From contig NZ_FMCS01000004.1 of the NCBI RefSeq assembly GCF_900091435.1, forward strand, positions 248,001-312,000: a stretch of DNA of 64,000 nt, given 5' to 3'. Origin of the DNA: Micromonospora chaiyaphumensis (GTDB lineage: Bacteria; Actinomycetota; Actinomycetes; Mycobacteriales; Micromonosporaceae). A program made the position numbers and the translations under genes. This document shows positions 55,489 to 64,000 of this stretch, piece by piece. The first letter of the stretch is position 1. The number at the start of each line of letters is the position of its first letter. The notes beneath the pieces were generated by a model. That model worked only from the letters and a program-made list of their open reading frames with translations. It made no database searches and was not told the origin of the DNA.

Positions 55489-56883
55489 TCACGGCAGGGC
55501 CGGCGCGCTCGCCCCGACGAGCCAGGCGTCGAAGAGCGGCCGCAGCGGCTTCCCGGCCGTGCGCTCGGCGTGGGCCACGAAGTCGGCCGTGGTGGCGGTG
55601 CCGTCGCGCCGCTCGGCCAGCCAGCCGCGCAGGATGCGGAAGAAGGTGTCGTCGCCGACCGCGCGGCGCAGGGCGTGCACGGCCAGCGCGCCGCGCTGGT
55701 AGACCGCGTCACCGAACATGGCGGCGCGGCCCGGGTCCACCGTGGGCTTGCTCCAGTCGGTGACCGCGTACCGGTCGGTGAAGGCCCGCTCGACGGTGCG
55801 CCGGCCGTCGTGCTCCGCCCAGAGCCATTCCGCGTACGTGGCGAAGCCCTCGTTGAGCCACAGGTCGCTCCACCGGGCCACCGAGACGCTGTCACCGAAC
55901 CACTGGTGGGCCAGTTCGTGCGCGACCACGTCGGTGTTCGGGCCGGCGCCCCGGAAGAAGCCCGGCCCGTAGACCGGCCGGGACTGGGTCTCCAGCGCGT
56001 ACCGGATCCGGTCGTCGGCCACCACGATCCCGCCGTACGCGTCGAACGGGTACGGCCCGAAGCGGCCGGCCAGGAAGTCGGCGATCTCGCCGGTGCGGGC
56101 CACCGACGCGGCCGCCGGACCATCGGCGGGCAGGCCGGCGGCGACGGCCGTGACGATCGGCTTCCCTCCGTGGGTGCCGGTCGCCACCCGGTAGTCGCCG
56201 ATCACCAGGGTGGACAGGTAGCTCGCCATGGGGCTGGCCTCGGACCAGCGCCACGTCGTCCAGCCACCCCTGCTCCCGGTGCCCTTCGGTACGCCGTTGC
56301 TCAGCGCGGCGAGCCCGTCCGGCACGGTCACCTCGATGTCGTAGGTGGCCTTGTCGGAGGGGTGGTCGTTGACCGGGTACCAGGTGCTCGCCGACTCCGG
56401 CTGGCCCAGCGCGATCGCGCCGTCCCCGGTGGCGTGGAAGCCGCCGTCGCCCAGCTCCGCGCTGGGCAGCGGCTCGGGCACCCCGCCGTACGTCACCTCG
56501 ACCGCGAACCGCTGGCCGGCCGGCAGCCCGCGGGGCGGGGTGATCACCAGCTCGGCGCCGTCGCGCCGGTGCTTCGCGGGGGCGCCGTCGACGCGTACCC
56601 GGTCGACGGTCAGGCCGGCCAGGTCGAGCTGGAACCGGGACAGCGCCCTGGTGGCGGTGACGGTCAGGACGGCCTCGCCGGTGAGCCGGTCGTCGGCCGG
56701 GTCGTAGCGGACCTTCAGCGCGTAGTGCCCGACGTCGTAGCCGCCGTTGCCGGCGCCCGGCACGTACGGGTCGCCCACGTCCGCGGCGCCCGGGTGGAAC
56801 GGCCCGTCGTCGTCCCGGGTGCAGCCGCCGGCCAGCAGCGCGACGGCGAGCACCGCCGCGCCCCACCGCGGGCCGCGCGTCAT
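55489..56883 (-). CDS. M1-family metallopeptidase lipoprotein (copy 2)
   Basis: 464-residue paralogue of the preceding gene. Lipobox LAGGC with Cys21. YDVGHYALKVRYDP opens the M1 N domain; HELAHQWFG and WLNEGFATYAEW provide the zinc site, YALETQSRPVYG the altered exopeptidase loop, and VYQRGALAVHAL the catalytic Tyr. The two copies share whole motifs at the same spacing, so this is a tandem duplication with 89 bases between. They may trim peptides outside the membrane that the oligopeptide importers could then take up (inference). Confidence 0.88.
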   Translation of the reverse strand: MTRGPRWGAAVLAVALLAGGCTRDDDGPFHPGAADVGDPYVPGAGNGGYDVGHYALKVRYDPADDRLTGEAVLTVTATRALSRFQLDLAGLTVDRVRVDGAPAKHRRDGAELVITPPRGLPAGQRFAVEVTYGGVPEPLPSAELGDGGFHATGDGAIALGQPESASTWYPVNDHPSDKATYDIEVTVPDGLAALSNGVPKGTGSRGGWTTWRWSEASPMASYLSTLVIGDYRVATGTHGGKPIVTAVAAGLPADGPAAASVARTGEIADFLAGRFGPYPFDAYGGIVVADDRIRYALETQSRPVYGPGFFRGAGPNTDVVAHELAHQWFGDSVSVARWSDLWLNEGFATYAEWLWAEHDGRRTVERAFTDRYAVTDWSKPTVDPGRAAMFGDAVYQRGALAVHALRRAVGDDTFFRILRGWLAERRDGTATTADFVAHAERTAGKPLRPLFDAWLVGASAPALP

Positions 56884-56901
56884 CCGCCGAGCCTAGACGC
56901 G

Positions 56902-56942
56902 CGACGGCGCGGGAGGGATCGGAATCCCCACCCGCGCCGTCG
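56902..56942 (-). terminator. Terminator hairpin after guaB3
   Basis: Perfect 12-bp outer stem (56902-56913 with 56931-56942) and an inner GGGAT-CGGA-ATCCC stem, giving one long hairpin just past the guaB3 stop. Confidence 0.75.
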
Positions 56943-56955
56943 GCCGGTCACGTGG

Positions 56956-58074
56956 TCAGCGGTCGAGGACCAGGCCGACCTTCTGGAACTCCTTGAGGTC
57001 GCGGTAGCCGCACTTGGCCATGGCCCGGCGGAGCCCGCCGAAGAGGTTGAGCTGGCCGTCGGGCTCGTCGGCCGGCCCGAAGAGCAGCTTCTCCATCGAG
57101 CCGAGCGGCTCGCCGGCCACCTCGAACGCGCCGCGCGGCAGCGACGGGTGGCTGGCGGCCGAGTGCCACCAGGCACCGCCGGCCGGGGCCTCCTCGCAGA
57201 GCGACAGCGGCTCGCCGAGCATCACGGCGTCGGCCCCGCAGCCGAGCGCCTTGGCGATGTCGCCGGAGGTCTGCATGTCGCCGTCGGCGATGAGGTGCAC
57301 GTACCGGCCGCCGGTCTCGTCCAGGTAGTCGCGGCGGGCCGCGGCGGCGTCGGCGATGGCGGTGGCCATCGGGACCCGGATGCCGAGCACCGACTCGGTG
57401 GTGGACCAGTCGTCGCCGCCGACGCCGACGATCACGCCGGCCGCGCCGGTGCGCATGAGGTGCAGCGCCGTCTTGTAGTCGGTGCAGCCGCCGACGATGA
57501 CCGGCAGGTCGAGGTCGGCGATGAACTCCTTGAGGTTCAGCGGCTCGTCGGTGGTCGAGACGTGCTCGGCGGAGACGATGGTGCCCTGGATGACCAGGAT
57601 GTCCACGCCGGCGTCGAGGATCACCGGGGCGAGCGCCAGGGTGTGCTGCGGGGAGACCCGGACGGCCACCGTGCCGCCGCCGTCGCGCAGCTCGCGGACC
57701 CGCTCGGCGATCAGGTCGGGACGGATCGGCTCCGCGTAGACCTCCTGGAGCCGCTTGGTGGCCCGGGCGTCCTCGTCCAGGCCGGCCAGCTCCTCCAGCA
57801 CCTTGGCCGGGTTCTCGTAGCGGGTCCACAGGCCCTCGACGTTGAGCACGCCGAGGCCGCCGAGCTGGCCCAGCCGCACCGCCGAGGCGGGGCTCATGGT
57901 CGCGTCGGAGGGGTGTCCGACGCAGGGGATGCCGAACTGGTAGGCGTCGAGCTGCCAGGCCGTGGAGACGTCGTCGACGTCCCGGGTGCGGCGGCTCGGC
58001 ACGATGGCGATGTCGTCCAGGTGGTAGCCGCGCTGCGCGGTCTTGCCCAGCCCGATCTCGACCACGTCACGCAT
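56956..58074 (-). CDS. guaB3: GuaB3-family IMP dehydrogenase-related protein
   Basis: 372-residue TIM-barrel protein of the GuaB3 group, without CBS domains. VEIGLGKTAQRGYHLDDIAI opens it; VPMATAIADAAAARRDYLDE and [20 protein letters not shown] are group signatures, and CGADAVMLGEPL the phosphate loop. In the catalytic loop, where IMP dehydrogenases read GPGSICTTR, this protein reads GGDDWSTTE: the catalytic Cys position is Ser224. Dehydrogenase activity is therefore doubtful. It starts 30 bases after the guaB stop, so the two form an operon ending in a strong hairpin. Confidence 0.88.
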   Translation of the reverse strand: MRDVVEIGLGKTAQRGYHLDDIAIVPSRRTRDVDDVSTAWQLDAYQFGIPCVGHPSDATMSPASAVRLGQLGGLGVLNVEGLWTRYENPAKVLEELAGLDEDARATKRLQEVYAEPIRPDLIAERVRELRDGGGTVAVRVSPQHTLALAPVILDAGVDILVIQGTIVSAEHVSTTDEPLNLKEFIADLDLPVIVGGCTDYKTALHLMRTGAAGVIVGVGGDDWSTTESVLGIRVPMATAIADAAAARRDYLDETGGRYVHLIADGDMQTSGDIAKALGCGADAVMLGEPLSLCEEAPAGGAWWHSAASHPSLPRGAFEVAGEPLGSMEKLLFGPADEPDGQLNLFGGLRRAMAKCGYRDLKEFQKVGLVLDR

Positions 58075-58104
58075 GGGGGACTCCAGGTGGTTGGGGGTGG
58101 TGGG

Positions 58105-60269
<2,165 letters not shown>

Positions 60270-60278
60270 CCGGCCGGC

Positions 60279-61094
60279 TCAGGCGACCAGGCCGGCGCGG
60301 AAGCCGGCGGCCACGGCGTGCGCCCGGTCGCGCGCGCCCAGCTTGCGGAACAGCCGGCGGGCGTGCGTCTTGACGGTGTCCTCCGAGACGAACAGCTCCC
60401 GCCCGATCTCCGCGTTGCTCTTCCCCTCGGCCATCCCGAGCAGCACCTGAAGCTCACGCTCCGTGAGCCCGATGGCGCTGCGCGGGCTGCGCGCCGGCCG
60501 CTGCGGGCCGCCCGCCGGCGCCTGCTCCGCCTCGGCCGCCGCCGGGTCGGCCGGGTCCTCGCCGCGCTGCACCGGAACCACCGTGGGACCCCCGCCGGGA
60601 CCCTCCGCCGCGCCCGCCGGCCACGCCGCCCCCGCGGGGGTACGCCCCGGCGCCGCGGACCGGGCCGGCCCGCCGACCGCCGCGGCGTCCCGGGCCGGGT
60701 CGGTGACCCGGTGCCGGTTGGTGCGCCCGGGGGCGGAGAGCAGCAGCAGCGCCTTGGCGACCGCGCTGGTCAGGTCGTGGTCGGCGTTCTGGATGAGGCC
60801 GCGGGCCCCGGCGCTGATGGTGGCCGCGGCGGCCTCCGACTCCTCGGCCCCGAGCAGCAGCACGGCGGCCTGCGGGGCGCGGGCGAGCACCCGGCGGACG
60901 AAGCCGGCGCTGTCCGGCCGGGTGAGGGCGGTGTCGGCGAGCACCACGTCGACCTGGCGCTCCGCGAGCCGCAACATCACCTCGGGATCGGAGACGGCCG
61001 TCCGGAGCACGCCCGACAGCCCGAGCCGCGCCGCCGCGGAGGTCAAATGCTGGGCTGCGAGTGGTGTCCGAACGCACACGAGAACGCTACGCAC
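60279..61094 (-). CDS. bldM: BldM-like atypical response regulator
   Basis: 271-residue orphan regulator. The C-terminal HTH (LTERELQVLLGMAEGKSNAE, then SEDTVKTHARRLFRKLGARD and RAHAVAAGF) is very like Streptomyces BldM, and the place beside whiD and guaB matches bldM. The N-terminal receiver keeps Asp54, but the acidic pocket is missing (VLVCVRTPL instead of Asp-Asp), so normal phosphorylation is unlikely. An ~80-residue Ala/Pro/Gly-rich linker separates the domains, longer than in classical BldM. GTG at 61094 follows GGAGAGGAG. Orthology is inferred from the HTH and synteny. Confidence 0.75.
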   Translation of the reverse strand: MRSVLVCVRTPLAAQHLTSAAARLGLSGVLRTAVSDPEVMLRLAERQVDVVLADTALTRPDSAGFVRRVLARAPQAAVLLLGAEESEAAAATISAGARGLIQNADHDLTSAVAKALLLLSAPGRTNRHRVTDPARDAAAVGGPARSAAPGRTPAGAAWPAGAAEGPGGGPTVVPVQRGEDPADPAAAEAEQAPAGGPQRPARSPRSAIGLTERELQVLLGMAEGKSNAEIGRELFVSEDTVKTHARRLFRKLGARDRAHAVAAGFRAGLVA

Positions 61095-61351
61095 AGTGGT
61101 CTCCTCTCCGACTCAGAGCAGACCACGACGGGGTGTGCTCGGGAGGAGGTTCCGGGCAATCATCCGAACTTTTCCGGCAGATGGGGCATATGCCGCCAAC
61201 TGTCCGACGTTTTCGATCACAGATGTGTGAGCGCGGGAAAGCCCGGGTACCGAGGGGTCACTCCGGAAACGGTGTCCCGCGCGGACCACCCGCACCGGTA
61301 GGAGCTGGCCACGAAGATTCTCCGCGGTGCCGCGCGGGAGGAGGGGTGCTG

Positions 61352-61735
61352 ATGTCGAACGTACGCAGACTGCCCGGACCCATTGTCGACCTCTGGGACT
61401 GGCAGCGGCTCGGTGCCTGCCGCGGGCGGGACAGCGCGCAGTTCTTCCACCCGGACGGCGAGCGCGGCTCGTCGCGGCTGCGTCGCGAGTCCGGCGCCAA
61501 AGCCGTCTGCCGCACCTGCCCGGTGCGCGCCGAGTGCGCCGCGCACGCCCTCTCGGTCCGCGAGCCCTACGGCGTGTGGGGCGGCTTCAGCGAGTCGGAG
61601 CGGCTGCGGCTGCTGGCCCTCGGCTGGGAGGACCTGGCCGACCGCCGGCAGGCCCGGGTGGACATCGCCCGGCTGGAGGCCCGCCTCGGCCGCCCGCACA
61701 AGTCCGCCGTCCCGGACCAGCGCAAGATCGCCTGA
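61352..61735 (+). CDS. whiD: WhiB-family transcription factor (WhiD/WhiB3 type)
   Basis: 127-residue iron-sulfur regulator. Four cluster-ligand cysteines, Cys23, Cys53, Cys56 and Cys62 (CRTCPVRAEC), and the GVWGG turn at residues 74-78 are intact, followed by a basic C terminus. The N terminus LPGPIVDLWDWQRLGACRGR and FFHPDGERG match the WhiD/WhiB3 subgroup, and the location between bldM- and groEL1-type genes agrees. It is expected to bind sigma-A region 4 and to respond to redox or NO. ATG at 61352 has GGAGGAGGGG upstream. Divergent from the bldM-like gene. Confidence 0.9.
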   Translation: MSNVRRLPGPIVDLWDWQRLGACRGRDSAQFFHPDGERGSSRLRRESGAKAVCRTCPVRAECAAHALSVREPYGVWGGFSESERLRLLALGWEDLADRRQARVDIARLEARLGRPHKSAVPDQRKIA

Positions 61736-61754
61736 CCGTTCCGCATCGACCACC

Positions 61755-61789
61755 GCGACGCCGCGCTCCTGTCCGGGGCGTGGCGTCGC
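61755..61789 (+). terminator. Possible terminator after whiD
   Basis: GCGACGCC (61755-61762) pairs with GGCGTCGC (61782-61789) over a 19-base loop, 20 bases past the whiD stop. The loop is long, so this is tentative. Confidence 0.4.
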
Positions 61790-61871
61790 ACCGCGTTTGC
61801 GCGGCGCCGGCTCGCCGCGGCGTCCGCGAAGCCACCAACTGGTCCCGGAGGGGACCTGCGGGCGACTACAC

Positions 61872-61979
61872 ACTTGATGACGTAAGTGGATCGCCGATGA
61901 GCGGCGCGGCGGGAGCAGCGGGAGCGCCCAGCGGGAGCGGGAGCGCCCCGGCGCCTGAACCGTTTACGACATCAAGTTC
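61872..61979. repeat. Spaced inverted repeat carrying motif copy B
   Basis: ACTTGATGACGTAA at 61872-61885 is complementary at 13 of 14 positions to 61964-61977, with 78 bases between. The right arm, read on the minus strand (61979-61961), is GAACTTGATGTCGTAAACG, matching the motif at 26587-26605. Confidence 0.5.
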
Positions 61980-62109
61980 CTAGTCTGCGACGAGGACCAC
62001 CGCGACCATGGCGGAGCGGTCGCGGCGCCCTGCCATCGGCCGCCTCGTCACCCGCACTGCGACGTACCGCCCGCCGCCCCAGCCCGGCCGGCAGACCGCG
62101 CCGGGAGGA

Positions 62110-63771
62110 TCAGCCGACCTTGACCGGGACGGTGTGCCAGCCGGTGGCGCCGTCCGGGGCGACCGGGCGGCGCTGCTCCGGCTGCGTCTCCCCGGCAGCG
62201 TCGGTGGCCCGGACCTGGAGGGTGTGGTCGCCCGGGGTGGCGTCCCAGCGCCACGACCACTGCACCCAGGTGTCGACCGAGACCGTCGGGGCCAGGGTCG
62301 CCTCGTGCCAGGGGCCGTCGTCGACGCGTACCTCGACGCGGCGGATGCCCCGGTGCTGGGCCCAGGCCACCCCGGCGACCGTGACCGGCCCGGCCGTGAG
62401 GCCGTCGCGCCGGCGCGGCGCGTCGATCCGGGACTGCGTCTTGATCGGCCCCTGCGCCGACCACCCGCGCGGCACCCAGTACGCGTCGAAGTCCGCGAAG
62501 CTGGTCAGCTCCAGCTCGGTCACCCACTTGCACGCCGAGACGTACCCGTAGAGGCCGGGCACGACCATCCGCACCGGGAAGCCGTGCTCCACCGGCAGCG
62601 GCTCGCCGTTCATGCCGACCGCCAGCAGGGCGTCCCGGCCGTCCCGCAGCACCGCCGTGGGGGTGCCACAGGTCCAGCCGTCGACCGAGCGGCCGACCAC
62701 CTGGTCCGCACCCTCCTCCGGCTCGACCTCGTCCAGCAGCTCCCGGAGCGGCACGCCGAGCCAGCGGGCGTTGCCGATCAGGTCGCCGCCCACCTCGTTC
62801 GAGACGCAGGCCAGCGTGATGTGGCGCTCGACCATCGGCCGGGCGAGCAGGTCGTCGAAGCTCAGCTCCAGCGGCCTGCGGACCCGGCCGTGGATGCGCA
62901 GCCGCCAGGTCGCCGGGTCGACCTGCGGCACCACGAGGGCCGTGTCGATCCGGTAGAACTCCCGGTTCGGCGTGACGAAGGGGGCGAGCCGGTTCACCGA
63001 GAGGTCCGCGCCGGCCGGCACCGGTGGCGCGGGCGCCACCGGCGTGGGGAGCCGCACCGCCTCGCGAGCCGCCGAGACTCCGCGCCGCCCGGCCAGCCAG
63101 TGCCCGCCGAGCCCGGCCACGGCAGCCGTACCGGCCAGCAGGCCGACGCCGCGCAGGAACCGGCGCCGCGACTCGTCCCCGGCGGGCTCCTGCGGCTCCC
63201 ACCCGGCCGAAGCCTCGTCCCGCGCGAGCGCAGCGACGGCCGGAGGCGCGGACGCCGGGGGCTGCGCGGGCCCGGACTGCGCGGGCGTGGCTGTCTCCGG
63301 CCTCGGCGTGGTCGGCGGCGTCCACGGCCCGGCATTCTCGCGGAGCGGACCGGCGACGAACGCCCAGAGCGTGAGCGCACCCAGTGCGCCGCCGACCAGG
63401 GAGGGCAGCGCGTCGAGGGCATCCGCGCCGGCCCGGGTCAGGGCGGAGGCCATTCCGAGGGCCGCGAACGCGGCGATGCCGGCCAGGCCGAGGAGGAGCC
63501 GCCGGGCCGCCAGCACGCCGAGCAGCGCGGCGATCGCGGCCAGCAGCACCGCCGTGCCGACCAGCAGGGCGATCTTGTCGTAGGTGCCGAAGACCGCGAT
63601 GGCGAACTGTTTGAGGGGCTCCGGCACGACGTCGACGACCAGCCCGCCGACCGCGATCAGGGGGGCGGACCGGGGGCCGGTGAGGACGGCCACCGGTTCG
63701 GCGACACCGATCGCGACGGCCGCGGCCGTGACCCCGGCCAGCGCGGCCCGGCCGCGCGACATGCTGCTCAC
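62110..63771 (-). CDS. Membrane-bound molybdopterin-dependent oxidoreductase (sulfite oxidase family)
   Basis: 553 residues. Four N-terminal helices lie within residues ~8-140. A Pro/Ala-rich cytoplasmic-type linker leads to SRRRFLRGVGLLAGTAAVAG, a twin-Arg-like sequence before another hydrophobic stretch. The sulfite-oxidase fold follows: LELSFDDLLARP, ITLACVSNEVGG with the molybdenum ligand Cys322, PVEHGFPVRMVVPGLYG, and a C-terminal dimerisation domain (VAGVAWAQHRGIRRVEVRVD). The catalytic domain is therefore probably outside the membrane. The physiological substrate is unknown. GTG at 63771 or ATG at 63762 is the start; neither has a strong ribosome site. Confidence 0.85.
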   Translation of the reverse strand: MSSMSRGRAALAGVTAAAVAIGVAEPVAVLTGPRSAPLIAVGGLVVDVVPEPLKQFAIAVFGTYDKIALLVGTAVLLAAIAALLGVLAARRLLLGLAGIAAFAALGMASALTRAGADALDALPSLVGGALGALTLWAFVAGPLRENAGPWTPPTTPRPETATPAQSGPAQPPASAPPAVAALARDEASAGWEPQEPAGDESRRRFLRGVGLLAGTAAVAGLGGHWLAGRRGVSAAREAVRLPTPVAPAPPVPAGADLSVNRLAPFVTPNREFYRIDTALVVPQVDPATWRLRIHGRVRRPLELSFDDLLARPMVERHITLACVSNEVGGDLIGNARWLGVPLRELLDEVEPEEGADQVVGRSVDGWTCGTPTAVLRDGRDALLAVGMNGEPLPVEHGFPVRMVVPGLYGYVSACKWVTELELTSFADFDAYWVPRGWSAQGPIKTQSRIDAPRRRDGLTAGPVTVAGVAWAQHRGIRRVEVRVDDGPWHEATLAPTVSVDTWVQWSWRWDATPGDHTLQVRATDAAGETQPEQRRPVAPDGATGWHTVPVKVG

Positions 63772-63839
63772 GGCGACCAGTGTCGTCGGTCGAAGCGGGC
63801 GACCGCCAACCTCGTCAGCGTTCCGTAAGCAGAAGCGGG

Positions 63840-63875
63840 TCAGGGCACACCGCCGGGATCGGCGGTGTGCCCTGA
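63840..63875 (-). terminator. Terminator after groEL1
   Basis: Perfect 15-bp stem (63840/63841-63854 with 63861-63875), six-base loop, about 24 bases past the groEL1 stop. Confidence 0.75.
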
Positions 63876-63898
63876 ACGTCAGGCCGTACGGCTCGGCA

Positions 63899-64000
63899 TC
63901 AGAAGCCCGGGCCGTGCTGGTGGCCGTGCCCGTGGCCGTGGCCGTGCCCGGCGTCGGCCGGCTCGGCCTTCTCCGGCTTCTCGACCACGAGGCTCTCGGT
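63899..64000 (-). CDS. groL1: GroEL1-type chaperonin, C-terminal end only (3' partial in window)
   Basis: The last 33 codons of a chaperonin gene running off the window end. The product ends TESLVVEKPEKAEPADAG followed by HGHGHGHGHQHGPGF. A His-rich tail in place of the usual Gly-Met tail is the mark of actinobacterial GroEL1, and the LVVEKPE segment is the GroEL C-terminal signature. The position next to a whiB3/whiD-type gene matches the mycobacterial arrangement. The body of the gene is not visible. Confidence 0.85.
   Translation of the reverse strand, partial: TESLVVEKPEKAEPADAGHGHGHGHGHQHGPGF

Larger units (their letters stand above)
61736..62109. other. Convergent intergenic region whiD / molybdopterin oxidoreductase
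   Basis: 374 bases without a supported gene. It holds a possible whiD terminator (61755-61789), a widely spaced inverted repeat (61872-61885 with 61964-61977) and a copy of the GAACTYGATGTCGTRAACG motif. The stretch between the repeat arms is a low-complexity run of GGGAGC units. Confidence 0.6.

Noticed and set aside
63902..63960. GGCCGTG repeat near the window end considered as a microsatellite
   Set aside because: It encodes the His-Gly tail of GroEL1 in frame up to its stop.

Overview
The window is a gene-dense stretch of the core chromosome of a very GC-rich actinomycete. Codon third positions are almost all G or C, many genes start with GTG, and whiD/bldM-type developmental regulators lie beside purine genes. 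Dispersed GATCATGAA-type palindromes, which I associate with Micromonospora genomes from memory, make Micromonosporaceae (Micromonospora or a close relative) the best guess. No tRNA, rRNA, insertion sequence, prophage or CRISPR array was seen.

Layout. Bases 1-4300: the end of an APS kinase with a sulfurylase-like domain, a DeoR regulator coupled to galT, and a divergent acetyltransferase/TetR pair sharing an operator-like palindrome. Bases 4500-8733: icd, a metallo-beta-lactamase-fold hydrolase, mdh and folD. Bases 9145-14836: a complete five-gene oligopeptide ABC importer. Bases 14900-18100: a large secreted Asp-box beta-propeller protein and a small secreted protein. Bases 18359-23160: purH-purN, a DUF6350 membrane protein and two small DUF4190-type membrane proteins. 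Bases 23218-29369: sucD-sucC, a membrane protein, a B12-binding mutase subunit and two M23 peptidases. Bases 29431-32508: pcrA-type helicase and chorismate mutase. Bases 32593-38351: a second complete oligopeptide importer on the opposite strand. Bases 38782-45542: a PIG-L deacetylase, a LiaRS-like two-component system with PspC-domain partners, and psd; pssA (45601-46614) converges on psd. Bases 46885-49370: two tandem-Nudix paralogues and a small PspC protein. Bases 49378-61735: guaA, a cholesterol-oxidase-like GMC enzyme, an LCP protein, two M1 peptidase lipoproteins, guaB3, guaB, a DUF5319 protein, a bldM-like regulator and a whiD/whiB3-like regulator. The end holds a membrane-bound molybdopterin oxidoreductase and the tail of a His-rich GroEL1.

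How the parts work together. Three TCA-cycle functions (icd, mdh, sucCD), purine and one-carbon synthesis (folD, purN, purH, guaA, guaB, guaB3), phospholipid head-group synthesis (pssA, psd) and envelope maintenance (M23 peptidases, LCP, PspC/LiaF-like proteins with their two-component system) dominate. Most operons are short and end in strong GC-rich hairpins, many shared by convergent genes.

The most striking element is upstream of the chorismate mutase gene (31964-32113). It has a promoter spaced for leaderless translation, a 21-codon reading frame with a Phe-Tyr-Phe-Tyr-Tyr run, a candidate antiterminator and a near-perfect 16-bp terminator. I read it as a phenylalanine/tyrosine transcription attenuator. 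Other notable signals are a tandem TCAGGG-N5-TCAGGGT site before both PspC genes on the plus strand, two families of dispersed palindromic repeats, and several enzymes with altered catalytic motifs (sulfurylase-like domain, GuaB3, N-terminal Nudix boxes).
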